The notes under the pieces are model-generated. The model had not been told where the DNA came from and made no database searches. It saw only the letters and a program-made list of their open reading frames with translations. The position numbers and the translations under genes are program-made. A stretch of 26,506 nt of DNA from CALKWS01 sp048594865 (GTDB taxonomy: Bacteria > Actinomycetota > Actinomycetes > Actinomycetales > Beutenbergiaceae): positions 1 to 26,506 of the forward strand of contig JBMDWZ010000378.1 of the NCBI GenBank assembly GCA_048594865.1, given 5' to 3'. The first letter of the stretch is position 1; the number at the start of each line of letters is the position of its first letter. This document shows positions 15,198 through 23,417 of the stretch, one piece after another.

Positions 15198-15836
15198 CTA
15201 CTGAATGATGTAAATGAGGATGAACAGGCCGATCCAGATCGCGTCCACAAGGTGCCAGTAGTACGACACCACGTGCGCAGCGGTCTCCTCGCGCTGGTTG
15301 AACCGGCGGCTGGAGTAGGAACGTCCCAAGATAAAGAGGAAGGCGATCAGCCCACCGAGCACGTGCAGTCCGTGGAACCCGGTGGCGATAAAGAAGACCG
15401 ACCCGTAGGTGGAGTTCGCGATCGTCAGCCCGTGGTCCACCAGGGTGGCGTACTCATAGATCTGCCCGGCGATGAAGGTCGCGCCGAGGATGTAGGTGAG
15501 CACGAACCACTCGTTCATGCCCCACTTGGTCAACTGCCAGATCTTGCCGGTGCGCTTGCGCCGGTGATCCATGGCCGCCCACACACCGAACTGGCAGGTG
15601 AAAGAGGAGGAGACCAGGATGATCGTGATCGTCAGTGCGAATGGGACGTCGAGGAACGATGCGCCCTCGGCCCAGATTTCGGGGCCCGCTACGGAGCGGT
15701 GGGTGAAGTACATCGCGAAGAGGCCAGCGAAGAACATCAGTTCACTGGCGAGCCAAACGATCGTCCCAATGACTACAAAGTTGGGACGCTTGACGCTCAC
15801 ATGCGTGGCAGCGGAGGCGGAAGTTGCAGACGACAC
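15198..15836 (-). CDS. ctaE: Cytochrome c oxidase subunit III
   Basis: A 212-residue subunit with five transmembrane helices. It shows the family features WLASELMFFAGLFAMYF near the N-terminus, FHGLHVLGGL in the middle and the C-terminal YYWHLVDAIWIGLF. It stabilises subunit I and the oxygen and proton routes. I chose the GTG at 15836 because the extension to 15962 is hydrophilic and unlike the family, and because a -10-like CATAAT lies 6 nt upstream, indicating a leaderless transcript. It heads the operon ctaE-qcrC-qcrA-qcrB. The 266-bp region before it is shared with the divergent receiver-domain gene. Confidence 0.96.
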   Translation of the reverse strand: MSSATSASAATHVSVKRPNFVVIGTIVWLASELMFFAGLFAMYFTHRSVAGPEIWAEGASFLDVPFALTITIILVSSSFTCQFGVWAAMDHRRKRTGKIWQLTKWGMNEWFVLTYILGATFIAGQIYEYATLVDHGLTIANSTYGSVFFIATGFHGLHVLGGLIAFLFILGRSYSSRRFNQREETAAHVVSYYWHLVDAIWIGLFILIYIIQ

Positions 15837-15842
15837 CTTGTC

Positions 15843-15848
15843 ATTATG
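15843..15848 (-). promoter_or_regulatory. Putative -10 element for a leaderless ctaE-qcrCAB transcript
   Basis: On the minus strand CATAAT ends 6 nt before the GTG at 15836. No Shine-Dalgarno sequence is present. Confidence 0.5.
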
Positions 15849-15937
15849 GCGTGCTTTCGGGGCTGCTGGGGACACACACGCACCGGATTTGTAACTTTTG
15901 GGGCCAACACAAAGAAAATCCGTCCTCGTGTGCGCTG

Positions 15938-15982
15938 ACCTGCGGGAATGTAATGACGACACAGCGTAGTAGTGTCACGAAC
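15938..15982 (+). promoter_or_regulatory. Candidate operator between ctaE and the receiver-domain gene, shared with ctaC
   Basis: ACCTG (15938-15942), ACGACAC-ag-CGTAG (15956-15969), GTGTCA (15972-15977) and GAAC (15979-15982) repeat the blocks at 7300-7350 in the same order. GACAC and GTGTC form an inverted pair with a 9-bp spacer. It lies about 100-120 bp from both flanking start codons. Confidence 0.5.
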
Positions 15983-16047
15983 ACCGGCCCGATCGCGGGT
16001 GCCGTCACGCGCGCTGCACGAGGTCAGCCGGGTTGGGCTCAACGCAC

Positions 16048-16053
16048 TAGCAT
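16048..16053 (+). promoter_or_regulatory. Putative -10 element for the receiver-domain gene
   Basis: TAGCAT fits TANNNT and lies about 50 bp before the ATG at 16103. The 10-mer CACTAGCATG around it also precedes the phosphofructokinase gene (22111-22120). The -35 is unclear. Confidence 0.4.
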
Positions 16054-16102
16054 GGGGGCGTAGATGGACGGCCCCCAGGGGCAGCGAACAACGGAGGATC
16101 CG

Positions 16103-16540
16103 ATGAGCGGGCAGGACACCCACAGCCGCGAAGCTGGCGAGCGGCGGGCCCAGGTGCTGCTGTACAGCGACGACTACACCACTCGCGAGAAGGTGCGTGC
16201 CGCCGTCGGGCGTCGGGCGTCGATGGATACCCCGCTGATCGAGTGGACCGAAGTGGCCACCGACGCCGCTGCTCAGGACTACGCCCAGACCCGCAAGTTC
16301 GATCTCCTGATCCTTGACGGCGAGGCTCCCAAGCACGGTGGGATCGGACTGTGCCGCACGCTGAAGTCTGAGGTCTACGACTGCCCCCCGGTACTCCTGC
16401 TCATTGCCCGCGCCCAAGATGCGTGGTTGGCGTCCTGGTCCGAGGCCGAGGGTGTGGTCTCTTACCCCCTCGACCCGTTCGTGGTGGCGCAAAGCGTGGC
16501 CGATGTGCTGCGTGAACACGCGCCCGCGACCCCGGCGTGA
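16103..16540 (+). CDS. Stand-alone, degenerate response-regulator receiver protein
   Basis: A 145-residue protein consisting of one CheY-like domain. An acidic pair follows strand 1 (VLLYSDDYTTREK), and the likely phospho-acceptor Asp is in LLILDGEAPKHGGIGLC. Two conserved switch residues are missing: the Thr/Ser after strand 4 (LLLIARAQD) and the invariant Lys after strand 5 (VSYPLDPF, where KP is usual). There is no DNA-binding output domain and no kinase nearby. It may be a pseudo-receiver acting by protein contact. The ATG at 16103 has a GGAGG site 6 nt upstream, which decides it over 16064. It is divergent from ctaE and 7 bp before trpD. Confidence 0.8.
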   Translation: MSGQDTHSREAGERRAQVLLYSDDYTTREKVRAAVGRRASMDTPLIEWTEVATDAAAQDYAQTRKFDLLILDGEAPKHGGIGLCRTLKSEVYDCPPVLLLIARAQDAWLASWSEAEGVVSYPLDPFVVAQSVADVLREHAPATPA

Positions 16541-16547
16541 ACCGAGC

Positions 16548-17603
16548 GTGACCACCGAATCGCGCCACGACTGGCCGCACCTGATCGGTCGGTTGGTGGC
16601 TGGCCACGATTTGTCGGTAGCCGAAGCCGGATGGGCGATGGACGAGGTGATGGCCGGGTCGGTCTCACCGGTGCACTTGGCGGCGTTCCTCACGGCGCTG
16701 CGCGCCAAGGGCGAGACGCTGGCCGAGGTGCAGGGTCTGGCCGCCTCGGTGCTGAAGCACGCGGTGCCGATCCACATCGAGGCCCAGGGCGTGGATGTCG
16801 TGGGAACCGGCGGCGACCGGCACCACACCGTGAACATTTCCACGATGGCCTCGATCGTGGTGGCCGGTACCGGTACCACCGTGATCAGGCACGGCAACCG
16901 GGCGGCATCATCCAAGTCCGGGGGCGCCGACGTGCTCGAGGCTCTGGGAGTGCGCCTGGACCTGACGCCTGAACGGCTGGCGGAGCTCGCGAACAACGTG
17001 GGCATCACTTTCCTCTTCGCCCAAGCGTTTCACCCGGCCTTCAGGCACGCCGGCCCGGTCCGGCGAGAGCTCGGATTCCCGACGGTGTTTAACGTGCTGG
17101 GACCCCTGAACAACCCGGCCCGGCCGCGGGCCACGGCCCTGGGCGCCGCCGACGCGCACCTGGCGCCGCTGATCGCTGGGGTGTTCGCCGAGCGTGGCGA
17201 TCGGGCCCTGGTATTCCGCAGCGACGATGGCCTAGATGAGTTATCGACCACCGCCGCCGCCGACGTGTGGGTCGTACAGGACGGCAGCTCCGTGCACCAC
17301 CGCCTGGACGCGGTGGCCGAGTTGGGCCTTGCCCCCTCGAGCCTGGCCGACCTGCGTGGTGGCGACGCCACCGAGAACGCCGACGTCTTGCGGCGAGTAG
17401 TCGCGGGCGAGACCGGCCCGGTGCGTGACGTGGTGTTGCTCAACGCCGCAGCGGCGCTGGTCGCCGACGGTCGCCTGCCAGGGACAGGCGAGGGACCGCT
17501 CACCGAACGGTTCAAGGCCGCGCTGGTCTTGGCGACGGCCTCGATCGACGACGGCGCAGCAAGCGACCTGCTCGACGCCTGGGTGAGTGCATCGAACGCT
17601 TAG
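16548..17603 (+). CDS. trpD: Anthranilate phosphoribosyltransferase
   Basis: Transfers phosphoribose from PRPP to anthranilate, the second step of tryptophan synthesis. The 351-residue homodimeric enzyme has an N-terminal helical domain and the PRPP-binding motifs GTGGD (86-90), NIST (96-99) and RHGNRAASSKSGGADVLEALG from residue 114. Further on are the anthranilate and metal residues in FRSDDGLDELS. The GTG at 16548 is chosen because it lies 7 bp after the previous stop and gives the normal length; the ribosome-binding site is weak, so translation may be coupled. No other trp genes are in the window. Its stop codon overlaps that of the convergent nuclease gene. Confidence 0.95.
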   Translation: MTTESRHDWPHLIGRLVAGHDLSVAEAGWAMDEVMAGSVSPVHLAAFLTALRAKGETLAEVQGLAASVLKHAVPIHIEAQGVDVVGTGGDRHHTVNISTMASIVVAGTGTTVIRHGNRAASSKSGGADVLEALGVRLDLTPERLAELANNVGITFLFAQAFHPAFRHAGPVRRELGFPTVFNVLGPLNNPARPRATALGAADAHLAPLIAGVFAERGDRALVFRSDDGLDELSTTAAADVWVVQDGSSVHHRLDAVAELGLAPSSLADLRGGDATENADVLRRVVAGETGPVRDVVLLNAAAALVADGRLPGTGEGPLTERFKAALVLATASIDDGAASDLLDAWVSASNA

Positions 17604-19516
17604 GCGTTCCGGTGACCGAGTCCCGCTGACGCCTGGGCGCCCGCTTCGGTGGCGGGACGCGGCTCGATGCTCACCTGGACCACGTTGCGGCTAGCGGGGT
17701 CCTGAATTCCGGTGCCCAGGGCGTGCTGCTCGGTGAGACGCGGATCGGCGAACGCTGCGGCGCCGAGATCCCGGAGGTAGGCGCTGGCACCGCGCACCGG
17801 CATGGACCATCCCTCATTGCGGCCGATGAACTCGATCAGGCGCACACCGGGTGCACCGAGCCAATCGGCGATCAGCGCCGTTTCCTCCGAACTCGCCGCC
17901 TCGCCGAGCGCAGTTGGGTCGGGCACCGATTCGGCGCCGTCGATGAGGGCATCGATGAGAGGTTGCGGATCGTGGCCGGGTTTGGTGGTGGCGGTGGCCG
18001 CCAGCCGTCCATAGCGAATCACAACGATTTCCCAGCGGTCGGAGCGCGCGCCGGGAGAGCTGACCGGCCGTCGAGCGGCGACGATCTGAGGACTACCAGC
18101 GATAGGTCCCAGCCGCTCGGTACGTGCCGCAGCCCGCAGAAAAGCCGAGAGCCGATCACGATGAGCCGCGGCCTCTTCGTAGCGTTGGGAGGCCGAGAGC
18201 GCGCCAATGCTCCGGTGAATTGCGGCGACCACCGGATCCACGTGGCCATCCAGGACGTCACGGGCGGCGGCGACCAGGGGCTCGTACACCGCACGTGGGT
18301 CCACGCACGGTGCGCTGCATCGACCGAGTTCGGCCAGGACGCAGGCGCTGGCCTTGGGGCCGGGGGTGGTGGGAAGTTTGGTGGTGCAGGTTCGAAGGCC
18401 GATGGCCTGGTGGATGGCCTCCATCGCTTGTTGTGCCTGCACCTTTGAGGAAAACGGGCCGATCGCGGGGACGCCGACCGGGACCTGGCGCACAATCGAC
18501 AGCCGCGGGTGAGCCTCGTTGGTGAGCCGCAGCCAGGGTTGCTTCTCCGGAGCCCTGGATCGCCGGTTGTACGGCGGCTTGTGCTGGGCGATCATCCGCA
18601 GCTCGCGGACCGCCGCTTCAAGGTCGGTACCGCAGAGGACCACATCAACAGATTCGGTGAGGTCGACCATCTCCCCGATTCGGGACCTTTTCTCCGCTGC
18701 GGTGAAGTACGAACGCACCCGGCGCCGCAGCTGGCTGGCCTTCCCGATGTACAGGATCCGTCCTGCCGCGCCGCGAAACATGTACACACCAGGGTCGGTT
18801 GGAACCCCATCGGCCAGGTGGGCCTTGCGCCGTCGAGTACTCGGCACCGGATCCGCAGCGCTAGGCAGGTCCTCTAGGTGCGTGACTCCCAGGCTCGCCA
18901 TCCTGGACAGCAGCCCGTGCAGCACATCCACGGTGGCGCGGGCGTCGCTGAGCGCGCGGTGATTCGGGGTGGTCTCGGCGCCGAAGAGACCGGCCAGGGT
19001 GCCGAGTTTGTGGTTGGGTACCTCATCGCGGGTGACCACCCGGCGCGAGAGTTTGACCGTGTCGACCACCTGGTTGCCGGGCCATGAAATGTCCATACCC
19101 GAGGCGGCCGCCCGCAGAAACCCAACGTCGAAGTGTGCGTTGTGCGCGACCAGCACACTGTCGTGTGCGAACTCTAAAAAGCTGGGTAGCACTTCGGTGA
19201 TCGGTGGCGCCTGCATCACCATCGCGGTGGTGATCCCGGTCAGAACGGTGATCATTGGCGGCACTGCGACGCCGGGGTTCACCAGTGTTTGGAACTCGCC
19301 GAGCACTTCACCGCCACGGACCTTCACCGCACCGATCTCGGTGATCTGGGAACTCTTTGGTGAGCCGCCGGTGGTCTCCAGGTCCACCACCACGAAGGTC
19401 ACTTCATGGAGCGGAACGCCAACGTCCTCAAAGGCCTGCTGAATCGCCACGCCGCTGGTGGCAGCGGGTAACAGCCGTCGTCCGGCGACGTTGGGTTTCA
19501 GGAGGTTGCGAGGCAT
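17600..19516 (-). CDS. DEDDh exonuclease / UvrC-like GIY-YIG nuclease fusion
   Basis: A 638-residue protein joining two nucleases. Residues about 38-205 form a DnaQ-like 3'-5' exonuclease with DEDDh residues Asp45 and Glu47 (VDLETTG), Asp130 (HNAHFD), and His186 and Asp191 (HRALSDA). Residues about 238-320 form a GIY-YIG endonuclease domain resembling UvrC and Cho: GVYMF, LYIGKA, arginines at 264-266, Glu305 and KPPYN. A Cys cluster (LAELGRCSAPC) and a UVR-like helix (RYEEAAAHRD) follow. It lacks UvrC's C-terminal RNase H and HhH domains. From memory it corresponds to Rv2191. A role in DNA repair is inferred. The ATG at 19516 follows a -10-like TAGCCT by 7 nt; upstream TTG and GTG starts are less likely. 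Confidence 0.92.
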   Translation of the reverse strand: MPRNLLKPNVAGRRLLPAATSGVAIQQAFEDVGVPLHEVTFVVVDLETTGGSPKSSQITEIGAVKVRGGEVLGEFQTLVNPGVAVPPMITVLTGITTAMVMQAPPITEVLPSFLEFAHDSVLVAHNAHFDVGFLRAAASGMDISWPGNQVVDTVKLSRRVVTRDEVPNHKLGTLAGLFGAETTPNHRALSDARATVDVLHGLLSRMASLGVTHLEDLPSAADPVPSTRRRKAHLADGVPTDPGVYMFRGAAGRILYIGKASQLRRRVRSYFTAAEKRSRIGEMVDLTESVDVVLCGTDLEAAVRELRMIAQHKPPYNRRSRAPEKQPWLRLTNEAHPRLSIVRQVPVGVPAIGPFSSKVQAQQAMEAIHQAIGLRTCTTKLPTTPGPKASACVLAELGRCSAPCVDPRAVYEPLVAAARDVLDGHVDPVVAAIHRSIGALSASQRYEEAAAHRDRLSAFLRAAARTERLGPIAGSPQIVAARRPVSSPGARSDRWEIVVIRYGRLAATATTKPGHDPQPLIDALIDGAESVPDPTALGEAASSEETALIADWLGAPGVRLIEFIGRNEGWSMPVRGASAYLRDLGAAAFADPRLTEQHALGTGIQDPASRNVVQVSIEPRPATEAGAQASAGLGHRNA

Positions 19517-19523
19517 TGAGGGC

Positions 19524-19529
19524 AGGCTA
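19524..19529 (-). promoter_or_regulatory. Putative -10 element for a leaderless nuclease-fusion transcript
   Basis: TAGCCT on the minus strand ends 7 nt before the ATG at 19516, and no Shine-Dalgarno sequence is present. Confidence 0.5.
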
Positions 19530-19609
19530 CGGCCCGGCACCGACAACGACCCGCCCGGCGCGCTGAGGGGTGCCTACGTGGCAGCGACAGGCACTGAATT
19601 CGCCCTAGA

Positions 19610-19653
19610 AATGGCTATGCCCCGAACTCGGGGGAGTCCGGGGCACAGCCATT
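19610..19653 (-). terminator. Hairpin terminator of the acyl-CoA ligase gene
   Basis: Arms 19610-19624 and 19639-19653 pair over 15 bp with one mismatch, and an inner ACTC/GAGT stem lies inside. The hairpin starts 17 bp after the ligase stop codon. Confidence 0.85.
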
Positions 19654-19670
19654 GATGCGCTGATCCCTGC

Positions 19671-21488
19671 TTAGCCAGCGTCGCGCTCCGCGCGGGCCTT
19701 GGCGTACAGGTCCTCGATGAGCTCGGAGAAGTCCTCCAGCACCTTGGAACGCTTCACCTTCATCGAGGGAGTGAGGTAATCGTTGTCGATGGTGAAGTCC
19801 GTATCCAGGACCTCGAATCGGCGAATGGACTCCGCACGCGAGACCTTGGTGTTGGTCGCATCGATCGCGGTCTGCAACTCGGCCAGAACCTTGGCGTTCT
19901 TCCCGGCCTCGGCCACCGTCATCTCAGGCAGTTCATGGTTGGACAACCACGTCTGCAGCATCTCCGGGTCCAGGGTGATCAGCGCCGCGATGAACGGCTT
20001 CTGGTCACCGACAACCACTACCTGGCTGATCAGCGGGTGTGCTCGCAGCGAATCCTCCAACTGCGAGGGCGCCACGTTCTTTCCGCCCGCGGTGACGATG
20101 ATTTCCTTCTTGCGGCCGGTGATGGTCAGGTAGCCATCGGCGTCGAGGTTGCCGATGTCACCGGTGTGGAACCACCCGTCGGTGAATGCTTGGGCGTCGG
20201 CTTCGGGGTTGTTGTGGTACCCCCTGAACACCGCGATTCCCTTGGCCAGGATCTCCCCGTCCTCGGCGATCTTGATGCTGACACCCGGCAGCGGCGGGCC
20301 GACGGTGCCGGCCTTGGACTTGCTCGGCAGGTTCACGCTCACCGGGGCGGTGGTCTCGGTGAGGCCATAGCCCTCCAGCACGGTCAATCCCACGCCGCGG
20401 AAGAAGTAGTTCAGACGCTTACCCAGCGGCGCGCCGCCGGAGATGGCGTACTGCGCCTGGCCACCGAGGGCGTCGGTGATCTTGTGCAGCACCAGCTTGC
20501 GGGCGGCGAAGTACCGGGCCTTGGTTCCTAGGCCGATGTTGCCGGTTTCCTGCGCCTGGGCGTAATCCTGGGCGGCCTTGGCGGCGAAGCTGAAGAACTT
20601 CTGGCGCCCGGCGGCGGCAGCCTTCTGCTCCGAGGAGTTGTACACCTTCTCGAACACCCGCGGCACCGAAAGGATAAAGGTTGGCTTCAGGCCGCCGATG
20701 TCTCGCATCAGGGTGGCGGTGGGGTCGGCGGTGTGCCCGGCCGGCACACCGGCAGCCACGTGCAGGATCTCCACGAAGCGGGCGAACACGTGCGCCAGCG
20801 GCATGAACAGCAGGGTTTGGGAGTCTGGGTTCACCACTTCGGACAGTGCGGCCAGGCCGTTGCGGGCCAGCTCCACGAAGTTGCCGTGGGTGAGTTCGGC
20901 GCCCTTGGGGTCACCGGTGGTGCCGGAGGTGTAGATGATGGTGGCCAGGTCGGTCACCCGCAGCGCGTCATATCGGGCCTTCACCTGATCATCGGAGACG
21001 TCCGCGCCGGTTTGACCTAGGGCGTCCAGGTCACCCTTGTCGATGGACCAGATCTGCTGTAGGTCGGGGATGTCGGCCCGGGCGGTCTCCACGACCGCCT
21101 TGTGCTCGTCGGTCTCCACGAACACGGCCTTAGCGCCTGAGTTGGACAGGATCCACGCGGTCTGACCCGCCGAGGAGGTTTCATATACCGGAACGGTGAC
21201 TGCGCCGGCGTACCAAATCGCGAAGTCCAGGATGGTCCACTCGGCGCGGGTCCGAGACATCAGACCAACCTTGTCGCCAGCTTCGATGCCCGAGGCGATC
21301 AGGCCCTTGGCGATCGAGGTGACGCGATCGTGCATCTCCTTGGCGCTGACGTTGGTCCAGATCTCACCGTCGGTGGTGGTCTTCAGGATCGGCCGTGTGG
21401 GTTCGGTGGCCACCCAGTCCAGCAGGAGATCGGGAATCGACATCTCCTGGGGAGTTTCGATCAATAGGGGAGTGGTCGCTTCATCCAT
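19671..21488 (-). CDS. Long-chain fatty acid-CoA ligase (AMP-forming)
   Basis: A 605-residue member of the ANL superfamily that activates long-chain fatty acids to acyl-CoA through an acyl-adenylate. Visible motifs are the phosphate-binding loop YTSGTTGDPKG (186-196), GYGLTETT (about 370), the hinge region WFHTGDIG with GRKKEIIVTAGGKNV, and the catalytic lysine region SMKVKRSK near the C-terminus. Length and sequence resemble the actinobacterial FadD15 type. There is no signal peptide or transmembrane segment, so it is cytosolic or peripheral at the membrane. The ATG at 21488 has an AGGAG site 6 nt upstream. A TACAGT hexamer at 21573-21578 (minus strand) may be its -10. Confidence 0.95.
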   Translation of the reverse strand: MDEATTPLLIETPQEMSIPDLLLDWVATEPTRPILKTTTDGEIWTNVSAKEMHDRVTSIAKGLIASGIEAGDKVGLMSRTRAEWTILDFAIWYAGAVTVPVYETSSAGQTAWILSNSGAKAVFVETDEHKAVVETARADIPDLQQIWSIDKGDLDALGQTGADVSDDQVKARYDALRVTDLATIIYTSGTTGDPKGAELTHGNFVELARNGLAALSEVVNPDSQTLLFMPLAHVFARFVEILHVAAGVPAGHTADPTATLMRDIGGLKPTFILSVPRVFEKVYNSSEQKAAAAGRQKFFSFAAKAAQDYAQAQETGNIGLGTKARYFAARKLVLHKITDALGGQAQYAISGGAPLGKRLNYFFRGVGLTVLEGYGLTETTAPVSVNLPSKSKAGTVGPPLPGVSIKIAEDGEILAKGIAVFRGYHNNPEADAQAFTDGWFHTGDIGNLDADGYLTITGRKKEIIVTAGGKNVAPSQLEDSLRAHPLISQVVVVGDQKPFIAALITLDPEMLQTWLSNHELPEMTVAEAGKNAKVLAELQTAIDATNTKVSRAESIRRFEVLDTDFTIDNDYLTPSMKVKRSKVLEDFSELIEDLYAKARAERDAG

Positions 21489-21622
21489 GCTGACTCCTAT
21501 GGCAGTGGTTCTGTAACGGATCGGTGAGACTTGGGACGTTTTTTAGGGGAACCCTAGGGAAACCTGGGCAACACTGTAGCGGCACCTAAACCCCCATGTG
21601 ATGAGCCGCGCGCGGAACATCA

Positions 21623-22090
21623 CTACACGACGGCACCATCGTCGTCGTCGTCCTTACGGTGCGGTAACCGCCACCATAGAACAATAAGGCTCGCGATGCT
21701 GATCGTCAGGCCAGCCAAATACGCCACTGGGGGAGCGGTGGGCCAAAAGACCAGAAACGACAGGATCGCCAGTGGCCCGAGCAGAGCGCCAGCTACCGGA
21801 AGGGTGTTGCGGGAGCGGCCCGGAATGATCGGTTGCGGATCGGGCGGCACGAATTCGAGTTCATCCTCGGGCTCCTCGACGCCGTAATCTCTGGGGCCGT
21901 AATCGCGCCGCCTTGCGGGGGTATTTTCCGGGGGCGTGGTCGACGGCGGTGCCTCAGTTGGGAAATCACCATCACTCTGCGGAGGCATCGACAGCGGACC
22001 CAGACGTTTGGTCAACTCGGCCCATTGTGCGTCCAGGTCGGCGTCGTCATCTGCGGGCCCGTCGGCGCCCTCGCGATATCCACCTGCCAT
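21623..22090 (-). CDS. Small membrane protein with acidic/proline-rich N-terminus, function unknown
   Basis: A 155-residue protein. Residues 1-95 are hydrophilic, rich in Asp, Glu and Pro, with the helix-like DLDAQWAELTKRLG and a near-repeat DYGPRDYGVEEP. Two transmembrane helices follow (roughly 102-122 and 124-143), then a basic-acidic tail ending RKDDDDDGAVV. I do not recognise a named family. The ATG at 22090 is preferred over upstream in-frame starts because TACGCT lies exactly 7 nt before it, a leaderless arrangement, and the upstream extension overlaps the divergent phosphofructokinase gene. Confidence 0.8.
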   Translation of the reverse strand: MAGGYREGADGPADDDADLDAQWAELTKRLGPLSMPPQSDGDFPTEAPPSTTPPENTPARRRDYGPRDYGVEEPEDELEFVPPDPQPIIPGRSRNTLPVAGALLGPLAILSFLVFWPTAPPVAYLAGLTISIASLIVLWWRLPHRKDDDDDGAVV

Positions 22091-22097
22091 AACGATC

Positions 22098-22103
22098 AGC
22101 GTA
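22098..22103 (-). promoter_or_regulatory. Putative -10 element for a leaderless transcript of the small membrane protein
   Basis: TACGCT on the minus strand ends 7 nt before the ATG at 22090. It lies only 10 bp from the divergent -10 candidate at 22114, so the two promoters would overlap. Confidence 0.5.
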
Positions 22104-22113
22104 CGGGAGCCAC

Positions 22114-22119
22114 TAGCAT
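22114..22119 (+). promoter_or_regulatory. Putative phosphofructokinase -10 element
   Basis: TAGCAT within CACTAGCATG, about 60 bp upstream of the start codon, giving a leader of about 50 nt that ends in a good ribosome-binding site. Confidence 0.4.
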
Positions 22120-22178
22120 GTCTGGTGGTCCGGCCGACGCCGGGATGAGTAGTTTCTAGACCACGAGAAGGGTTGCTG

Positions 22179-23417
22179 ATGACCACCACCAAGCCGATTC
22201 GACGGGTGGCACTCCTCACCGCAGGGGGATTCGCACCATGCCTCTCCTCGGCAGTTGCCGGGTTGATCAAGCACTACAGCGAGCAGGCACCCGACGCTGA
22301 GATCATCGCCTACCAGTATGGCTACCACGGCCTGCTGACCGGCAACTACATCACCATCGATGACGAGGCGCGCAAGCACATCGACGTGCTCTACAACTTC
22401 GGTGGCAGCCCGATCGGCAACTCGCGGGTGAAACTCACCAACACCGCAGACCTGGTGAAGCGTGGTCTGGTGAGCGAGGGCCAGAACCCGTTGACCTTTG
22501 CGGCCCAGCGCCTGCGCGATGACGAGATTGACGTGCTGCACACCATCGGCGGCGATGACACCAACACCACCGCCGCGGACCTGGCCGCCTACCTCGAAGA
22601 GAACGACTACCACCTCACCGTGGTGGGCCTGCCCAAGACCATCGACAACGACATCGTTCCAATCGCTCAGTCCCTGGGTGCGCACACCGCGGCCGAGCAG
22701 ACTTCGAAGTTCGCGCAGAACATCATCGGTGAACACCGGTCAAACCCGCGGATGCTGATCGTGCACGAGATCATGGGCCGGCACTGTGGGTGGCTGACCG
22801 CTGCCGCCGCCTCCCGATACCGCGCATGGCTCGGTGAGCAGGAGTGGAACCCGGCCATCGGGTTGAGCAAGGAACGCTGGGACATTCACGCGGTGTTCCT
22901 GCCAGAGCTCGCCCTGGACCTTCCCGGGGAGGCCAAGCGGCTACGCGGCATCATGGATGAGATCGGGAACGTCAACATCTTCCTATCCGAGGGTGCGGGT
23001 GTGCCGGAGATCGTGGCCGAGTTGGAGGCCGCCGGCCAAGAGGTGGAGCGCGACCCGTTCGGGCACGTGAAGCTGGACACCATCAACCCCGGCGCCTGGT
23101 TTGCCGAACAGTTCGCCGAACTGATTGGCGCGGAGAAGACCATGGTTCAAAAGTCTGGGTATTTCTCCCGGTCGGCTGCCTCGAACCCTGAGGACCTGGA
23201 GTTGATCGAAGAGATGACCCAGCTGGCCGTGCAGGCAGCCAAGGCCGGCACCTCCGGGGTAATCGGGCATGACGAGGAGAACGGTAACGAACTGGCCGTC
23301 ATTGGGTTGCCGAGGATCGGCGGTGGCAAGGCATTCGACGTTTCCACCCCGTGGTTCGGAGACCTTTTGGGTGAGATCGGCCAGGATCTGGTTCCGGCTC
23401 CGCCCACCGAGCACTGA
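22179..23417 (+). CDS. pfp: 6-phosphofructokinase, pyrophosphate-dependent type
   Basis: A 412-residue group of the PfkA family that phosphorylates fructose 6-phosphate to the 1,6-bisphosphate. Two residues decide the phosphoryl donor: GGDDT (124-128) has Asp where ATP enzymes have Gly (GGDGS), and PKTIDND (152-158) has Lys where they have Gly. Both are hallmarks of pyrophosphate-dependent enzymes, making the step reversible. The catalytic Asp is Asp156. MGRHCGWL carries sugar-phosphate-binding residues. ATG at 22179 follows an AAGGG site by 6 nt. The last two codons and the stop form the first unit of a heptamer tandem repeat. Confidence 0.95.
   Translation: MTTTKPIRRVALLTAGGFAPCLSSAVAGLIKHYSEQAPDAEIIAYQYGYHGLLTGNYITIDDEARKHIDVLYNFGGSPIGNSRVKLTNTADLVKRGLVSEGQNPLTFAAQRLRDDEIDVLHTIGGDDTNTTAADLAAYLEENDYHLTVVGLPKTIDNDIVPIAQSLGAHTAAEQTSKFAQNIIGEHRSNPRMLIVHEIMGRHCGWLTAAAASRYRAWLGEQEWNPAIGLSKERWDIHAVFLPELALDLPGEAKRLRGIMDEIGNVNIFLSEGAGVPEIVAELEAAGQEVERDPFGHVKLDTINPGAWFAEQFAELIGAEKTMVQKSGYFSRSAASNPEDLELIEEMTQLAVQAAKAGTSGVIGHDEENGNELAVIGLPRIGGGKAFDVSTPWFGDLLGEIGQDLVPAPPTEH

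Noticed and set aside
15830..15836. Third copy of ACGACAC at the ctaE start
   Set aside because: It is the start codon and first serine codons of ctaE, and none of the neighbouring blocks of the shared element are present.
15837..15962. Longer N-terminus for CtaE starting at 15962
   Set aside because: The extra 42 residues are not family-like. The region holds the promoter and the shared regulatory element.
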